Assembly: GCA_029061605.1 (NCBI GenBank)
Contig: JAIDRT010000055.1
Span: 1-64,000 of the forward strand
Origin: Clostridia bacterium
GTDB lineage: Bacteria; Bacillota; Clostridia; Christensenellales; UBA3700
DNA length: 64,000 nt
Reading direction: 5' to 3'
Position 1 is the first letter of the stretch. Each line of letters starts with the position of its first letter. The position numbers and the translations under genes are program-made. This document shows positions 47,400-56,538 of this stretch, one piece after another. A model generated the notes under the pieces. It searched no databases. It had not been told where the DNA came from and saw only the letters and a list, made by a program, of their open reading frames with translations.

Positions 47400-47774
47400 A
47401 TGATGTATAATGACAAAGTAAAAGAGGCTTTTGCCAATCCCAAGAACGTGGGATTTATTGAAGACGCAGACGGAGTGGGCAAAGTAGGCAACGCCGCTTG
47501 CGGAGATATAATGGAGATCAGTCTCAAGATAAAGGACGACAGAATCGTTGATGCCAAGTTCAGGACGTTTGGCTGCGCCGCTGCTATTGCGACAAGTTCG
47601 ACGGCTACGGAGATGGTCAAAGGTATGACTATAGACGAGGCTTTGCAACTCACCAATGCAAGAGTTGTGGAAGAACTCGAGGGGCTTCCACCGCAAAAGA
47701 TACACTGTAGCGTACTTGCTGAAGAGGCAATCAAAGAGGCTATCGAGGATTACAAGAAGAAAAAGAGCAACTAA
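47400..47774 (+). CDS. iscU: Fe-S cluster assembly scaffold (IscU/NifU)
   Basis: 'NPKNVGFIEDADGVGKVGNAACGDIMEISLKIKDDRIVDAKFRTFGCAAAIATSS', 'KIHCSVLAEEAI'. Confidence 0.97.
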   Translation: MMYNDKVKEAFANPKNVGFIEDADGVGKVGNAACGDIMEISLKIKDDRIVDAKFRTFGCAAAIATSSTATEMVKGMTIDEALQLTNARVVEELEGLPPQKIHCSVLAEEAIKEAIEDYKKKKSN

Positions 47775-47867
47775 CGTTATTTGACCATTATTTGCCACCT
47801 TGACTTTGCAATATAATTTCTCTTTGCGTACACACTATGCAAGAGAATATACAAAGGAGGTGAGTAA

Positions 47868-48005
47868 ATGTTGAAAGCCGGATTGATGCTTGGTTTTGGC
47901 GCAGGCGTCTTGACTGCCGTAGTGGCTACGTCTAAGATGAAGTCGACCATAATGGAGCAGGGTAAAAAGGCAATCAAGGACAAGATAATAAAAGTTCTTG
48001 ATTAA
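47868..48005 (+). CDS. Small single-TM protein (45 aa) absent from the ORF track
   Basis: MLKAGLMLGFGAGVLTAVVATSKMKSTIMEQGKKAIKDKIIKVLD; strong RBS aaaggaggtgagtaa; followed by a terminator. Confidence 0.8.
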   Translation: MLKAGLMLGFGAGVLTAVVATSKMKSTIMEQGKKAIKDKIIKVLD

Positions 48006-48011
48006 CAAAAA

Positions 48012-48055
48012 GTAAAAGCGGTTGTCACAATTTATATTAGTGACAGCCGCTTTTT
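48012..48055 (+). terminator. Intrinsic terminator
   Basis: aaaagcggttgtcac-aatttatatta-gtgacagccgctttttta. Confidence 0.9.
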
Positions 48056-48058
48056 TAG

Positions 48059-48127
48059 AGACTACGCTCAAGGTAACGATGCAATGTCATTTCGACTGTA
48101 GCGTAAGCGAAATGGAGAAATCTCAAC
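48059..48127. repeat. Intergenic repeat arms
   Basis: actacgctcaaggtaac..gtcatttcgactgtagcgtaagcgaaatggagaaatctcaac. Confidence 0.7.
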
Positions 48128-48130
48128 TTA

Positions 48131-48898
48131 TTAATATTCTCTGTGACAAAAGTCGTTTTTATTGTTTGGCGGAGCAATATATTCGCCATTTTTGTCGTTG
48201 GTCTCAAATATGATATTATCTACGTTTTTGACAGCCAAATCAAAGTTGGCTTGCGTGCGCACTGTCCAGCCTATCATAATCATATTGGGATTTTCTTTGC
48301 AAATCTTCTGATAATATTTGCTTGGCAGATTTTTTAGCGAAGTTGCCAAGAAGTCAACGAAGCGGTGCTGTTTCATACTCCTGACCATAATTTTATGGAA
48401 GGTATACCAATCACAAAGTTGACCTAGTATTACTTCAGGATGATTTTTTGCCCACCAACGTACTACGTAAGGATCAAACGATTCTATGCAATAATTACCC
48501 TTATAATCTTTTAGCGTTTCCCAAATTTGCGAGCAAGTGACATCTACTAACTTTGTAGGTTTGATTTCTATCACAAGACCCACTTGTCCGTCCACAAGCG
48601 CAAGCGTTTGCTCAAATGTGGGGATAGAGTAATCCGTATTCATAAGTTTATATTCCTCAAGTTTTGAGGAGTTGACTTGGGTCGCCTTACCTTTTATTCC
48701 GCAAGTGCGATTAAGTTTTGGGTCGTGGTGGACTATTAGTTGTCCGTCGTCAGTGCGCCACACGTCGAATTCTATGCCGTATCCGTGTTGGATTGCATTT
48801 TCAAACGCGCCTAAAGAATTTTCAGGCAACGTCTTGTTGTTGTGCAAGCCTCTGTGAGCCACAGGAACGGCGGTCAGCCATTGAGTATTTTTTTTCAT
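48131..48898 (-). CDS. Glycerophosphodiester phosphodiesterase family protein
   Basis: 'PVAHRGLHNNKTLPENSLGAFENAIQHGYGIEFDVWRTDDGQLIVHHDPKLNRTCG'. Confidence 0.95.
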   Translation of the reverse strand: MKKNTQWLTAVPVAHRGLHNNKTLPENSLGAFENAIQHGYGIEFDVWRTDDGQLIVHHDPKLNRTCGIKGKATQVNSSKLEEYKLMNTDYSIPTFEQTLALVDGQVGLVIEIKPTKLVDVTCSQIWETLKDYKGNYCIESFDPYVVRWWAKNHPEVILGQLCDWYTFHKIMVRSMKQHRFVDFLATSLKNLPSKYYQKICKENPNMIMIGWTVRTQANFDLAVKNVDNIIFETNDKNGEYIAPPNNKNDFCHREY

Positions 48899-48906
48899 AT
48901 TTGCTC

Positions 48907-49515
48907 CTAATACCCCAAGGTTTCGTCGATTATTACGACGTATACGTTTTCTTGGTATCTCGTGGGGTGGTGGGATATCAAAGTTGCGTTACATATGCAA
49001 TCTTCGCTGTCGCATAGGCAGCATTGTCCGCTTGTTGCGCACGGCGTGTTCTTGTTGAGCCTTTTTGCGTTGGGAGGAGCGGCGATATTGCGCGCTCTGT
49101 CTATTGCGCTTGCAAGGTCGGGAGATATTTTGTTGATTCCTAGGACATAAAGTATATTTTTCACGCCAAAAGCCAACGCGGAAATTCTGTTTGCCGAGCC
49201 GTCAATGTTGACTATGTCGCCGTCTTCGCTCAAAGCGTTGGCAGACGATATATACCAGTCCGCCGAGCCTGCAAGCTGATATACCTGGTCTCTCAGTTCA
49301 GGGGATACTAGACTGTGCGAATACACGGTATTACCTCTTTCTGCGAGCATATTATCCAAGCCAAGTTCTTTGACGGTCATACTTCCGCCGATACCCACGG
49401 TTGCGCTTGGCGGTATGAGATTTGACACAAATTCCAAAGCCGATTTACGGTCGTTGAAGTAAAATGGTTTGAAGCCTCTTTTAGTAAGATTGTTTAGTAT
49501 GTTTTGTATTTGCAT
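48907..49515 (-). CDS. LUD-domain (LutC-like) lactate utilization protein
   Basis: 'LIPPSATVGIGGSMTVKELGL', 'GVKNILYVLGINKISPDLASAIDRARNIAAPPNAKRLNKNTPCATSGQCCLC'. Confidence 0.92.
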   Translation of the reverse strand: MQIQNILNNLTKRGFKPFYFNDRKSALEFVSNLIPPSATVGIGGSMTVKELGLDNMLAERGNTVYSHSLVSPELRDQVYQLAGSADWYISSANALSEDGDIVNIDGSANRISALAFGVKNILYVLGINKISPDLASAIDRARNIAAPPNAKRLNKNTPCATSGQCCLCDSEDCICNATLISHHPTRYQENVYVVIIDETLGY

Positions 49516-49677
49516 ATTTTCTCCGCTTATTTACTTTTTGTAGTCATCTTAGACATACGCATTGTGATTATATTGCGATTGTCAGCGCTCCTAACATTAT
49601 TATACTAAATATATTTGCTAAAATCTAGATTTTTTTATATAATAAAAAAGAAAAATTAAAAGACGGTAGAGGAAGTT

Positions 49678-51474
49678 ATGCCAAAGGACCAATCCAATAT
49701 AAGGAATTTTTGTATAGTAGCCCACATAGATCACGGCAAGAGTACGCTAGCGGACTGTATAATGGACGTTACGCAGACCGTGGCAAAGAGAGATGCCAAA
49801 GAACAACTTCTCGACAGTATGGATATTGAGAGGGAGAGAGGTATCACTATCAAACTTACGCCTGTGACTATGAAGTACAACTATGACGGTAAGGAGTATA
49901 CTTTTAATCTTATAGATACGCCGGGACACGTTGACTTTACCTATGAAGTATCGCGTTCGCTCAAAGCGTGCGAGGGCGCAATTTTGATCGTTGACGCGTC
50001 GCAGGGCATAGAGGCGCAGACGTTGACCAACGTGTATCTTGCTCTTGACAACGATTTGGAGATAATTCCTGTAATAAACAAAATAGACTTACCTTCCGCA
50101 AGACCCGACGAGGTCAAAGCGGAGATAGAGGACGTAATTGGTCTTGACGCTCAAAATGCGTCGCTTATATCGGCAAAAGAGTGCATAGGCATTGACGAAG
50201 TGCTCAAGCAGGTAATAGAACTTTTGCCGCCTCCGAGCGGAGATTACGACGCGCCGTTCAAAGCGTTGATATTTGATTCTTATTACGACTCTTACAAGGG
50301 AGCGATATCCTTTATCAGAGTTTTTGACGGAGAGGTTAAGGCGGGTGACAGAATTAAGATGTGCGTCACAGGCAAGGAGTTTGAAGTCACCGAAGTGGGC
50401 GTATTCGTGCCTAAAATGCAATCTAGAGACACTCTATCGGCAGGAGACGTAGGCTATCTGTGCGCAAGCATCAAGAACGTCAGCGACACTAAAGTTGGCG
50501 ACACAATACTTATGGCAGGAGATAAGACATCTAAGCCGCTTGACGGATACAAAGAGGCTTCGCCTATGGTATTTTCCGGTATATATCCTGCGGACGGCTC
50601 AAAGTACAACGACCTCAAGGACGCATTGGAAAAACTCAAACTCAACGATGCGTCGCTTATGTATGAGCCTGAAGTATCGACTGCGCTCGGCTTTGGATTT
50701 AGATGCGGATTTTTGGGACTGTTGCATATGGAAATCATACAGGAGAGGTTGGAAAGAGAATTCGACCTTGACTTGGTGACGACCGCGCCCAGCGTATCGT
50801 ATAAAGTCATCAAGACCAACGGCGAGGAAATAATAGTATCTAATCCGTCCAACTTGCCGCCGGCAGGCGATATTGACCATATGGAAGAGCCTGTCGTCAA
50901 TGCCTTTATCTACACTCCGCCTGAGTACGTCGGATCTATTATGGAACTTTGTCAGGACAAGAGAGGCGAGTTTATCAACCTTACGTACCTTGATACTACG
51001 AGAGTACGCATAGACTACGTTATGCCGCTCAACGAAATTATCTACGACTTCTTTGATACGCTAAAATCGCGTACCAGAGGCTACGCTAGTCTTGACTATG
51101 AGATTGCCGATTACAAGCGAAGCGATCTTGTCAAATTGGATATGTTGCTCAATGGCGAAGTATGCGACGCATTAAGCCTAATCGTGCACAAAGACAAAGC
51201 GTACGCAAGGGGCAGAGGTATTGCAGAGAAGTTAAAAGAAGTCATTCCCAGACAGTTGTTTGAGATACCAATTCAAGCGGCTATCGGCGGCAAGGTCATT
51301 GCAAGAGAGACCGTCAAGGCAATGCGCAAAGACGTACTTGCCAAGTGCTACGGCGGAGATATCACGCGTAAGAAAAAACTTCTTGAAAAACAAAAAGAAG
51401 GCAAGAAGCGTATGCGTCAGGTTGGCTCTGTTGAGGTGCCTAGCGAAGCATTTATGTCTATCCTTAAGATTTGA
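49678..51474 (+). CDS. lepA: Elongation factor 4 (LepA)
   Basis: '[23 protein letters not shown]', '[16 protein letters not shown]', '[38 protein letters not shown]'. Confidence 0.98.
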   Translation: MPKDQSNIRNFCIVAHIDHGKSTLADCIMDVTQTVAKRDAKEQLLDSMDIERERGITIKLTPVTMKYNYDGKEYTFNLIDTPGHVDFTYEVSRSLKACEGAILIVDASQGIEAQTLTNVYLALDNDLEIIPVINKIDLPSARPDEVKAEIEDVIGLDAQNASLISAKECIGIDEVLKQVIELLPPPSGDYDAPFKALIFDSYYDSYKGAISFIRVFDGEVKAGDRIKMCVTGKEFEVTEVGVFVPKMQSRDTLSAGDVGYLCASIKNVSDTKVGDTILMAGDKTSKPLDGYKEASPMVFSGIYPADGSKYNDLKDALEKLKLNDASLMYEPEVSTALGFGFRCGFLGLLHMEIIQERLEREFDLDLVTTAPSVSYKVIKTNGEEIIVSNPSNLPPAGDIDHMEEPVVNAFIYTPPEYVGSIMELCQDKRGEFINLTYLDTTRVRIDYVMPLNEIIYDFFDTLKSRTRGYASLDYEIADYKRSDLVKLDMLLNGEVCDALSLIVHKDKAYARGRGIAEKLKEVIPRQLFEIPIQAAIGGKVIARETVKAMRKDVLAKCYGGDITRKKKLLEKQKEGKKRMRQVGSVEVPSEAFMSILKI

Positions 51475-51633
51475 GTTTGGCGAGAAGGGAGGCGTCGTAA
51501 TTTTTCACGGCAATAAAGTCTCCAATACTTCTTGAAACTCACTTGACGTACGGCAAGTACGCCTGCGCTCGTTTTCATAGTCTTGAAAATTTTTTGCTCG
51601 TGAAAATCTTACGCCGCTCCCTTCTCGCCAAAC
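51475..51633. repeat. 159-bp long-hairpin element, copy A
   Basis: Perfect 17-bp terminal inverted repeat GTTTGGCGAGAAGGGAG..CTCCCTTCTCGCCAAAC; apex GTAC-GGCAA-GTAC at 51548-51560; begins on the base after the lepA stop. Confidence 0.85.
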
Positions 51634-51659
51634 TTGTGGCTCAAAGTTACGTCTAGAAT

Positions 51660-51700
51660 GTGTCACTCTGAGCGGAACGAAGTGAAGTCGAAGAGTCTAA
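51660..51700. repeat. Intergenic repeat arm (tgtcactctgagcg..gaagagtctaa)
   Basis: Right arm of the 107-bp element. Confidence 0.75.
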
Positions 51701-51722
51701 TTCAATATAAACTAATAACATT

Positions 51723-52856
51723 ATGACACAGACCAAGCCTAGTTTAGGAATTTATATCCACATACCGTTTTGCAAGTCGCGTTGCATATATTGCGACTTT
51801 GTCTCGTCTGTCGACGATTGCACGCAGCGAAATAAATACGTTGAATATCTTTGCAGACAGATAAGGTTGGCAAGTGGCGAATATTCCAATAAATATACAG
51901 TTGACACTCTTTATTTTGGAGGCGGTACGCCGACTTTGCTTGATGGCGAGCAATTGAGGGCTATAGGCAAAGAAATTTATAACGGTTTTAATTGCAATCT
52001 CAAAGAGTTTTCCGTAGAAGCAAATCCCTGCACAGTCGATAGAGAAAAGTTGATGGCGCTCAAGGATATGGGCGTCACTAGATTGAGTATAGGCGTGCAG
52101 AGTTTCAATGACGAATTGCTAAAAATGCTTGGCAGACGGCACGACGCAAAGCGCGCAGAAGAGGCTATCAGACTTGCCATAGAATTTGGCTTTGACGTCA
52201 GTGTAGATGCAATGATAGGATTGCCTAATCAAACTCAAGAGGATATAAAGAACTTTATCAACAGGGCTAATTTGTTGGGAGTAGAGCATATTTCAGTGTA
52301 TATGCTAAGCATAGAGGACGGAACTCAACTCAAATCACTCATTCAACAAGGCAGACTTATAGCAAAGAGTGACGACGAACTTGCAGATTTATATGAGTAC
52401 GCTTGTCAGCGCCTTAAAGAGCAAAGTTTTCAGCGCTACGAAATTTCCAACTTCTGCAAAAATCAAAAGGTATCGCATCATAATTTGCGTTATTGGCAAT
52501 GCCTTGACTATCTTGGGCTTGGTATGGGCGCGCATTCTTTGACGAATGGCGAGAGGTGGAGCAACGCTGAAAATTTTAAAGATTATTTTTTAGGTATAGA
52601 CAAAGGCAACTATCGTCATAATGCGCAGAAGTTGAGCAGAGAAGATATTGAGAACGAGTATATTATGCTTGCGCTAAGACTGCAAACTGGGATTGATTTG
52701 ACGGATTATTCCAACAGATTTGGATGTGACTTTTTGAATAAGTATTCTAAATCAATAGAGAAAAATCATAACTATCTAAAAGTCACTAAGTCAAGCGTTG
52801 CAATAAAAGATCAATATCTTCAACTTATGAATTCTATAATAATTGATTTTATCTGA
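51723..52856 (+). CDS. hemW: Radical SAM heme chaperone HemW-like (coproporphyrinogen III oxidase-like) protein
   Basis: 'IYIHIPFCKSRCIYCDFVS' CxxxCxxC, 'YFGGGTPTLL', 'RLSIGVQSFND', 'RYEISNF'. Confidence 0.95.
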   Translation: MTQTKPSLGIYIHIPFCKSRCIYCDFVSSVDDCTQRNKYVEYLCRQIRLASGEYSNKYTVDTLYFGGGTPTLLDGEQLRAIGKEIYNGFNCNLKEFSVEANPCTVDREKLMALKDMGVTRLSIGVQSFNDELLKMLGRRHDAKRAEEAIRLAIEFGFDVSVDAMIGLPNQTQEDIKNFINRANLLGVEHISVYMLSIEDGTQLKSLIQQGRLIAKSDDELADLYEYACQRLKEQSFQRYEISNFCKNQKVSHHNLRYWQCLDYLGLGMGAHSLTNGERWSNAENFKDYFLGIDKGNYRHNAQKLSREDIENEYIMLALRLQTGIDLTDYSNRFGCDFLNKYSKSIEKNHNYLKVTKSSVAIKDQYLQLMNSIIIDFI

Positions 52857-52901
52857 CGTTATGCTCAGCGGGATAAACCTAATCAAAATTATCTCATAAA
52901 A

Positions 52902-53654
52902 TTAATCCTCATCTTCAATCGACTTAAGGGTATTCAAAAGTTCTTGGTCACGTTTTTCATTGAAATTGTCCAAGTTGCGTCCATAATCTGTTGATACGTT
53001 GCGATTGAGCGCTCTAGATATTCCTACAGCCATTTGAACTTCAAGTAGGGCGCTGTAATCGTCCATACTATCGGTTGCCCTGCCAAATGTAAGCACTACG
53101 CAGATTATGCCCAATATGCAATACAAAATATTGAGGGTAATTATAAACCAATGAGTTGAATCAAACATAGATCCTATCATATAAATAAGTCCTATTATAG
53201 CAAATCCTCCAATTGCGGCAACTATATCCGATGCTATTTTTATCAAATCGCCGTCACTGAAGAAACACATAATTATTGATATGATAAAAGGAAGAATTAC
53301 TATAAATATTCCCACGCCAAGGGCAACAAATACCGTCCACAGTTTGCCAAAAAGTAGATATATCCACACAGTTACACCCACGCTCCCTAGCGTTCCTATG
53401 ATAGACCGCATAAGAAGGCTTAGGCAAGTTACAATGGCTATGCCTAAGTGCACAGTTATCATTGCGTAAATCATAGTATTTTCCATTTCACGATCAGTTA
53501 TTTCCTCGTCAGTCCACATCAATTCTGACAATTCTTGCATAGAATATCCTGTAAAAGTTGGGCATAAGTAACAAAGAACAATAGGTGAAAACACAAGAAT
53601 AATCATCAGCGCAGCCACAAACCAAAATAAAAATTTCATATAATTTTTCCTCAC
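52902..53654 (-). CDS. Hypothetical polytopic membrane protein
   Basis: Multiple hydrophobic segments; divergent from an XRE regulator. Confidence 0.65.
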   Translation of the reverse strand: MRKNYMKFLFWFVAALMIILVFSPIVLCYLCPTFTGYSMQELSELMWTDEEITDREMENTMIYAMITVHLGIAIVTCLSLLMRSIIGTLGSVGVTVWIYLLFGKLWTVFVALGVGIFIVILPFIISIIMCFFSDGDLIKIASDIVAAIGGFAIIGLIYMIGSMFDSTHWFIITLNILYCILGIICVVLTFGRATDSMDDYSALLEVQMAVGISRALNRNVSTDYGRNLDNFNEKRDQELLNTLKSIEDED

Positions 53655-53721
53655 ATTTATTAATATAATAGTTACATTATGGTTTTATTATATCAATACT
53701 TTACATTGCTGTCAAACAAAA

Positions 53722-53735
53722 GTTGGTGCACCAAC
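53722..53735. promoter_or_regulatory. Perfect 14-bp palindrome, operator candidate
   Basis: GTTGGTGCACCAAC between divergent genes. Confidence 0.5.
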
Positions 53736-53796
53736 AACTTATTTTTTAAAAAATTTATATAATTGTATTTGCTGATTACCATTTGAAGGAAAAGAT

Positions 53797-54030
53797 ATGA
53801 GATTAGTAGATGCCGTGTATGAGAGAATAGTAGAATTAGCAAAATCGCGCGATATGACAATTAATGCTTTGGCAAATACTTGTGGAGTGCCTCGCCCAAC
53901 TATAGTTACAATGACTCGTAGCACTACAGTAAAACTTTCTACGATATATGGAATTTGCGATGGGCTGGGTATATCTTTACAGGAGTTTTTCAATTCACCT
54001 TTATTTGATTTCGCAAATATAATAGACTAA
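53797..54030 (+). CDS. XRE/Cro-family HTH regulator
   Basis: 'RIVELAKSRDMTINALANTCGVPRPTIVTMTRSTTVKLSTIYGICDGLGISLQEFF'. Confidence 0.88.
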   Translation: MRLVDAVYERIVELAKSRDMTINALANTCGVPRPTIVTMTRSTTVKLSTIYGICDGLGISLQEFFNSPLFDFANIID

Positions 54031-54088
54031 TCTATTTTTATTTTAATAAAATATGTATAAGTCTGCCCGAAGGCAAACTTATCCCAAA

Positions 54089-54241
54089 TTACTTACACTT
54101 AGTAAAAGAAGTGTTGTTGCAGTTGGGGCAGGGCGGCATCTTATCGCCGGCGTCGAGTCTGAGGTCAAAGCCACAGTTTGTACAACTGTAACAACCCTTG
54201 CCCGGCTTTTCGCCAGTGTTCACTTTTGCTACTCTTGCCAT
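54089..54241 (-). CDS. 50-aa zinc-ribbon protein (absent from the ORF track)
   Basis: MARVAKVNTGEKPGKGCYSCTNCGFDLRLDAGDKMPPCPNCNNTSFTKCK; RBS ggaggtgcaat. Confidence 0.85.
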   Translation of the reverse strand: MARVAKVNTGEKPGKGCYSCTNCGFDLRLDAGDKMPPCPNCNNTSFTKCK

Positions 54242-54412
54242 ATTGCACCTCCAAGTTTTTATTGTTAATTGGAGTATTCACATTCCGCCCGAAGTTATTC
54301 ACTTGCTCAATGCAAACTCAAAAAATTTCTTAAATTAGGCGATTATGGGCTTGCATTGTAAAAAATTTGGCAAAGGGATGGACAAACTTTATTTTTATGC
54401 TATAATAAAATT

Positions 54413-55570
54413 ATGGAATTGCAAGCAAACGACAACGTATGCGAAGAAGTTGGCGAAAGTGTCGTATTGGAAGAAGTTCAGGACGAAATAACCTCTCCGA
54501 TACAGGAAACTGCGCAAAACGATGCGCCTAATAAAAAGATGCGAGCAGAGAGTAAGAATTACGGAAAGAAGTTTTCGGCGAGAATTTATAAGTATTTTTC
54601 ACTCTTGACCTTTTTTATCTATTATCTCAACTTTATGTTGAGAATTGGTATGCGTTGTTCAAGTTACTTCAAAGATCAGGGTATCACGACTTTTTCTGCT
54701 TGGTGGTCTGTTATGACGGATAAGACAAAGTGGGGAGAGATCGGCGACGCCATTTTTGATTGGTATACGATCACGCTTTTGGTATTCCTATTTTTGTATT
54801 CAGTGGTATTTATCATTACGTTTATCAGGTTTTCGCCTAAGCATAAGAAGACTTTCAAATATTTCAAAAAAGGTTTTGTTATGGCTAGACGCGTCATCAA
54901 ACTTATCAGCGTAGGCTTGACTTTGACCGTCTTGGTTAATTCTGCTCAACTTGCCACTTTCAGTGATAAGTTTATGTTTGTCATTTCGTTGCTTTCCATT
55001 ATCTTTACAGTTATGCAAATATGCGTATCCGTGACTACTTGGATAATAGGCAAAAAACTCAACAGAAGCGTCAAGCAGTACGTCGGCAACGTTATGAGCA
55101 ACTATCTTGCTACAGCGCGCGTAAGACCGCAGAATATTGGAACGAGCAAGAGCAAAGCCACCGTAGGAGATAGGATTGGAAAAGCAAAGGATAGATTTTT
55201 GCGGACTATCGAGACTTTGACCTTGACTAATGAAGAAGTGATGCAAAGAGCGGCGGAGATAGAAGGATATGTCGTAGACAACAACGATATGACGGAGAGG
55301 TTTGAAAATGATTATCATCCTAGCGTCGACGAAGAAATCGCCGTAGAGGATCAAAAGAAGAAGCCTAAGAAAGCAAAGCATAACGTCAAAAAGGATAAGC
55401 GAATTTTAACAAAGCGAGAAAGACCAAGTATTATTCCCAAAAAAGTCAAGATTGAAAAGCAGAGCAATACTCAAGAGCAACAAGATAAGGCGGAAGACGT
55501 TGCTCAAGTGGCTAGCGAAGTATTGCAAGACGAGGAAAAAAGCAAGGAGAATTATGAGTCAGTTACATAA
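54413..55570 (+). CDS. Hypothetical membrane protein with charged N- and C-terminal tails
   Basis: Hydrophobic segments in the middle; Lys/Glu-rich ends; overlaps the following DtxR gene. Confidence 0.65.
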   Translation: MELQANDNVCEEVGESVVLEEVQDEITSPIQETAQNDAPNKKMRAESKNYGKKFSARIYKYFSLLTFFIYYLNFMLRIGMRCSSYFKDQGITTFSAWWSVMTDKTKWGEIGDAIFDWYTITLLVFLFLYSVVFIITFIRFSPKHKKTFKYFKKGFVMARRVIKLISVGLTLTVLVNSAQLATFSDKFMFVISLLSIIFTVMQICVSVTTWIIGKKLNRSVKQYVGNVMSNYLATARVRPQNIGTSKSKATVGDRIGKAKDRFLRTIETLTLTNEEVMQRAAEIEGYVVDNNDMTERFENDYHPSVDEEIAVEDQKKKPKKAKHNVKKDKRILTKRERPSIIPKKVKIEKQSNTQEQQDKAEDVAQVASEVLQDEEKSKENYESVT

Positions 55571-55934
55571 GAGCGGAGAAGATTACTTAGAAGCGATATT
55601 GTTTATTGAAGAACAAAAAGGCAGAGTAAAGTCTGTCGATATAGCCAATTTTCTGGGTGTGTCTAAGCCCAGTGTCAACAAGGCTTTGACTATTCTTCAA
55701 GAAATGGGGTACGTCAGTAAGCCAAGTTACGGCGAAGTGACTATCACGCAAGAGGGCAGAAAAAAAGCAAAGACAGTCGCGGTAAAACACGTGGCATTGA
55801 CAAGACTTCTCACTGAAGTGTTGGGCGTCAGCGCCGATACGGCAGAAAAAGACGCTTGCAAGATAGAACACGACATCAGCGAAGAGACCACACAAAAACT
55901 AATCGAGTTTTTGCAGACGTTGGGCGAGAAGTGA
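55554..55934 (+). CDS. DtxR/MntR family metal-dependent transcriptional regulator
   Basis: 'SGEDYLEAILFIEEQKGRVKSVDIANFLGVSKPSVNKALTILQEMGYVSKPSYGEVTITQEGRK..DACKIEHDISEET'; ATG 55554 preferred over 55452. Confidence 0.92.
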   Translation: MSQLHKSGEDYLEAILFIEEQKGRVKSVDIANFLGVSKPSVNKALTILQEMGYVSKPSYGEVTITQEGRKKAKTVAVKHVALTRLLTEVLGVSADTAEKDACKIEHDISEETTQKLIEFLQTLGEK

Positions 55935-56078
55935 GGTGTCGCAATTTTGCACGGCAATAATGCTTCCTATACTTCTTCAAACTCTCTTGACGTACATATA
56001 GTACGCCTGCGTTCGTTTTCATCTTATAGAAAACATTCTTACTCGTGAAAATCTTACGCCGCTCCCTTCGCGCCAAAC
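55919..56078. repeat. 160-bp long-hairpin element, copy B (overlaps the 3' end of the DtxR CDS)
   Basis: GTTGGGCGAGAAGTGAGGTGTCGCAATTTTGCACGG..CGTGAAAATCTTACGCCGCTCCCTTCGCGCCAAAC; aligns with 51475-51633. Confidence 0.85.
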
Positions 56079-56111
56079 TGAAGTAGGCAAGATAACTGAA
56101 GTAGGCAAGAT
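56076..56111. repeat. Tandem duplication of an 18-bp unit
   Basis: aactgaagtaggcaagat x2. Confidence 0.75.
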
Positions 56112-56126
56112 ATTAGAGTTATTAAG

Positions 56127-56198
56127 TAGCGTTCGTTTTCATTGTATAGAAAACATTCTTACACGTGAAAATCTTGCGCCACTCCCTTCTCGCCAAAC
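56127..56198. repeat. Right-half fragment of the long-hairpin element, copy C
   Basis: gcgttcgttttcattgtatagaaaacattcttacacgtgaaaatcttgcgccactcccttctcgccaaac matches 56010-56078. Confidence 0.85.
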
Positions 56199-56260
56199 GA
56201 GAGGGGATTTTTTAAGATAATAAGTCATAGTGAATAGTGAGAAGTGACGGATAATTTTAT

Positions 56261-56340
56261 TGTCATTTCGACCGTAGCGGAGAAATCTAATCCATATTCT
56301 TGCCGTCACCTCGAGCGTAGTCGAGAGGTCTCTATCCGTT
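56261..56340. repeat. Intergenic repeat cluster
   Basis: gtcatttcgaccgtagcggagaaatct..gtcacctcgagcgtagtcgagaggtct. Confidence 0.75.
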
Positions 56341-56345
56341 TATAG

Positions 56346-56389
56346 TCCGACCAAAATCGAGCATAGCCGAGATTTTGCGCTTGGTCGGA
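56346..56389. repeat. Hairpin (tccgaccaa..ttggtcgga)
   Basis: tccgaccaaaatcgagcatagccgagattttgcgcttggtcgga. Confidence 0.6.
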
Positions 56390-56538
56390 TATACGCGCAG
56401 TGACGGAAGGGGTGTAGCCTATTCTATCATAAGCGTTTTTATAATGTTTGAAAAGTCAAGCATTTTTTATCAAATCTATTTGACAATACTTTATTTAATC
56501 AATATAATATTACCAACACACATTTTGGGAGGTTTGGT

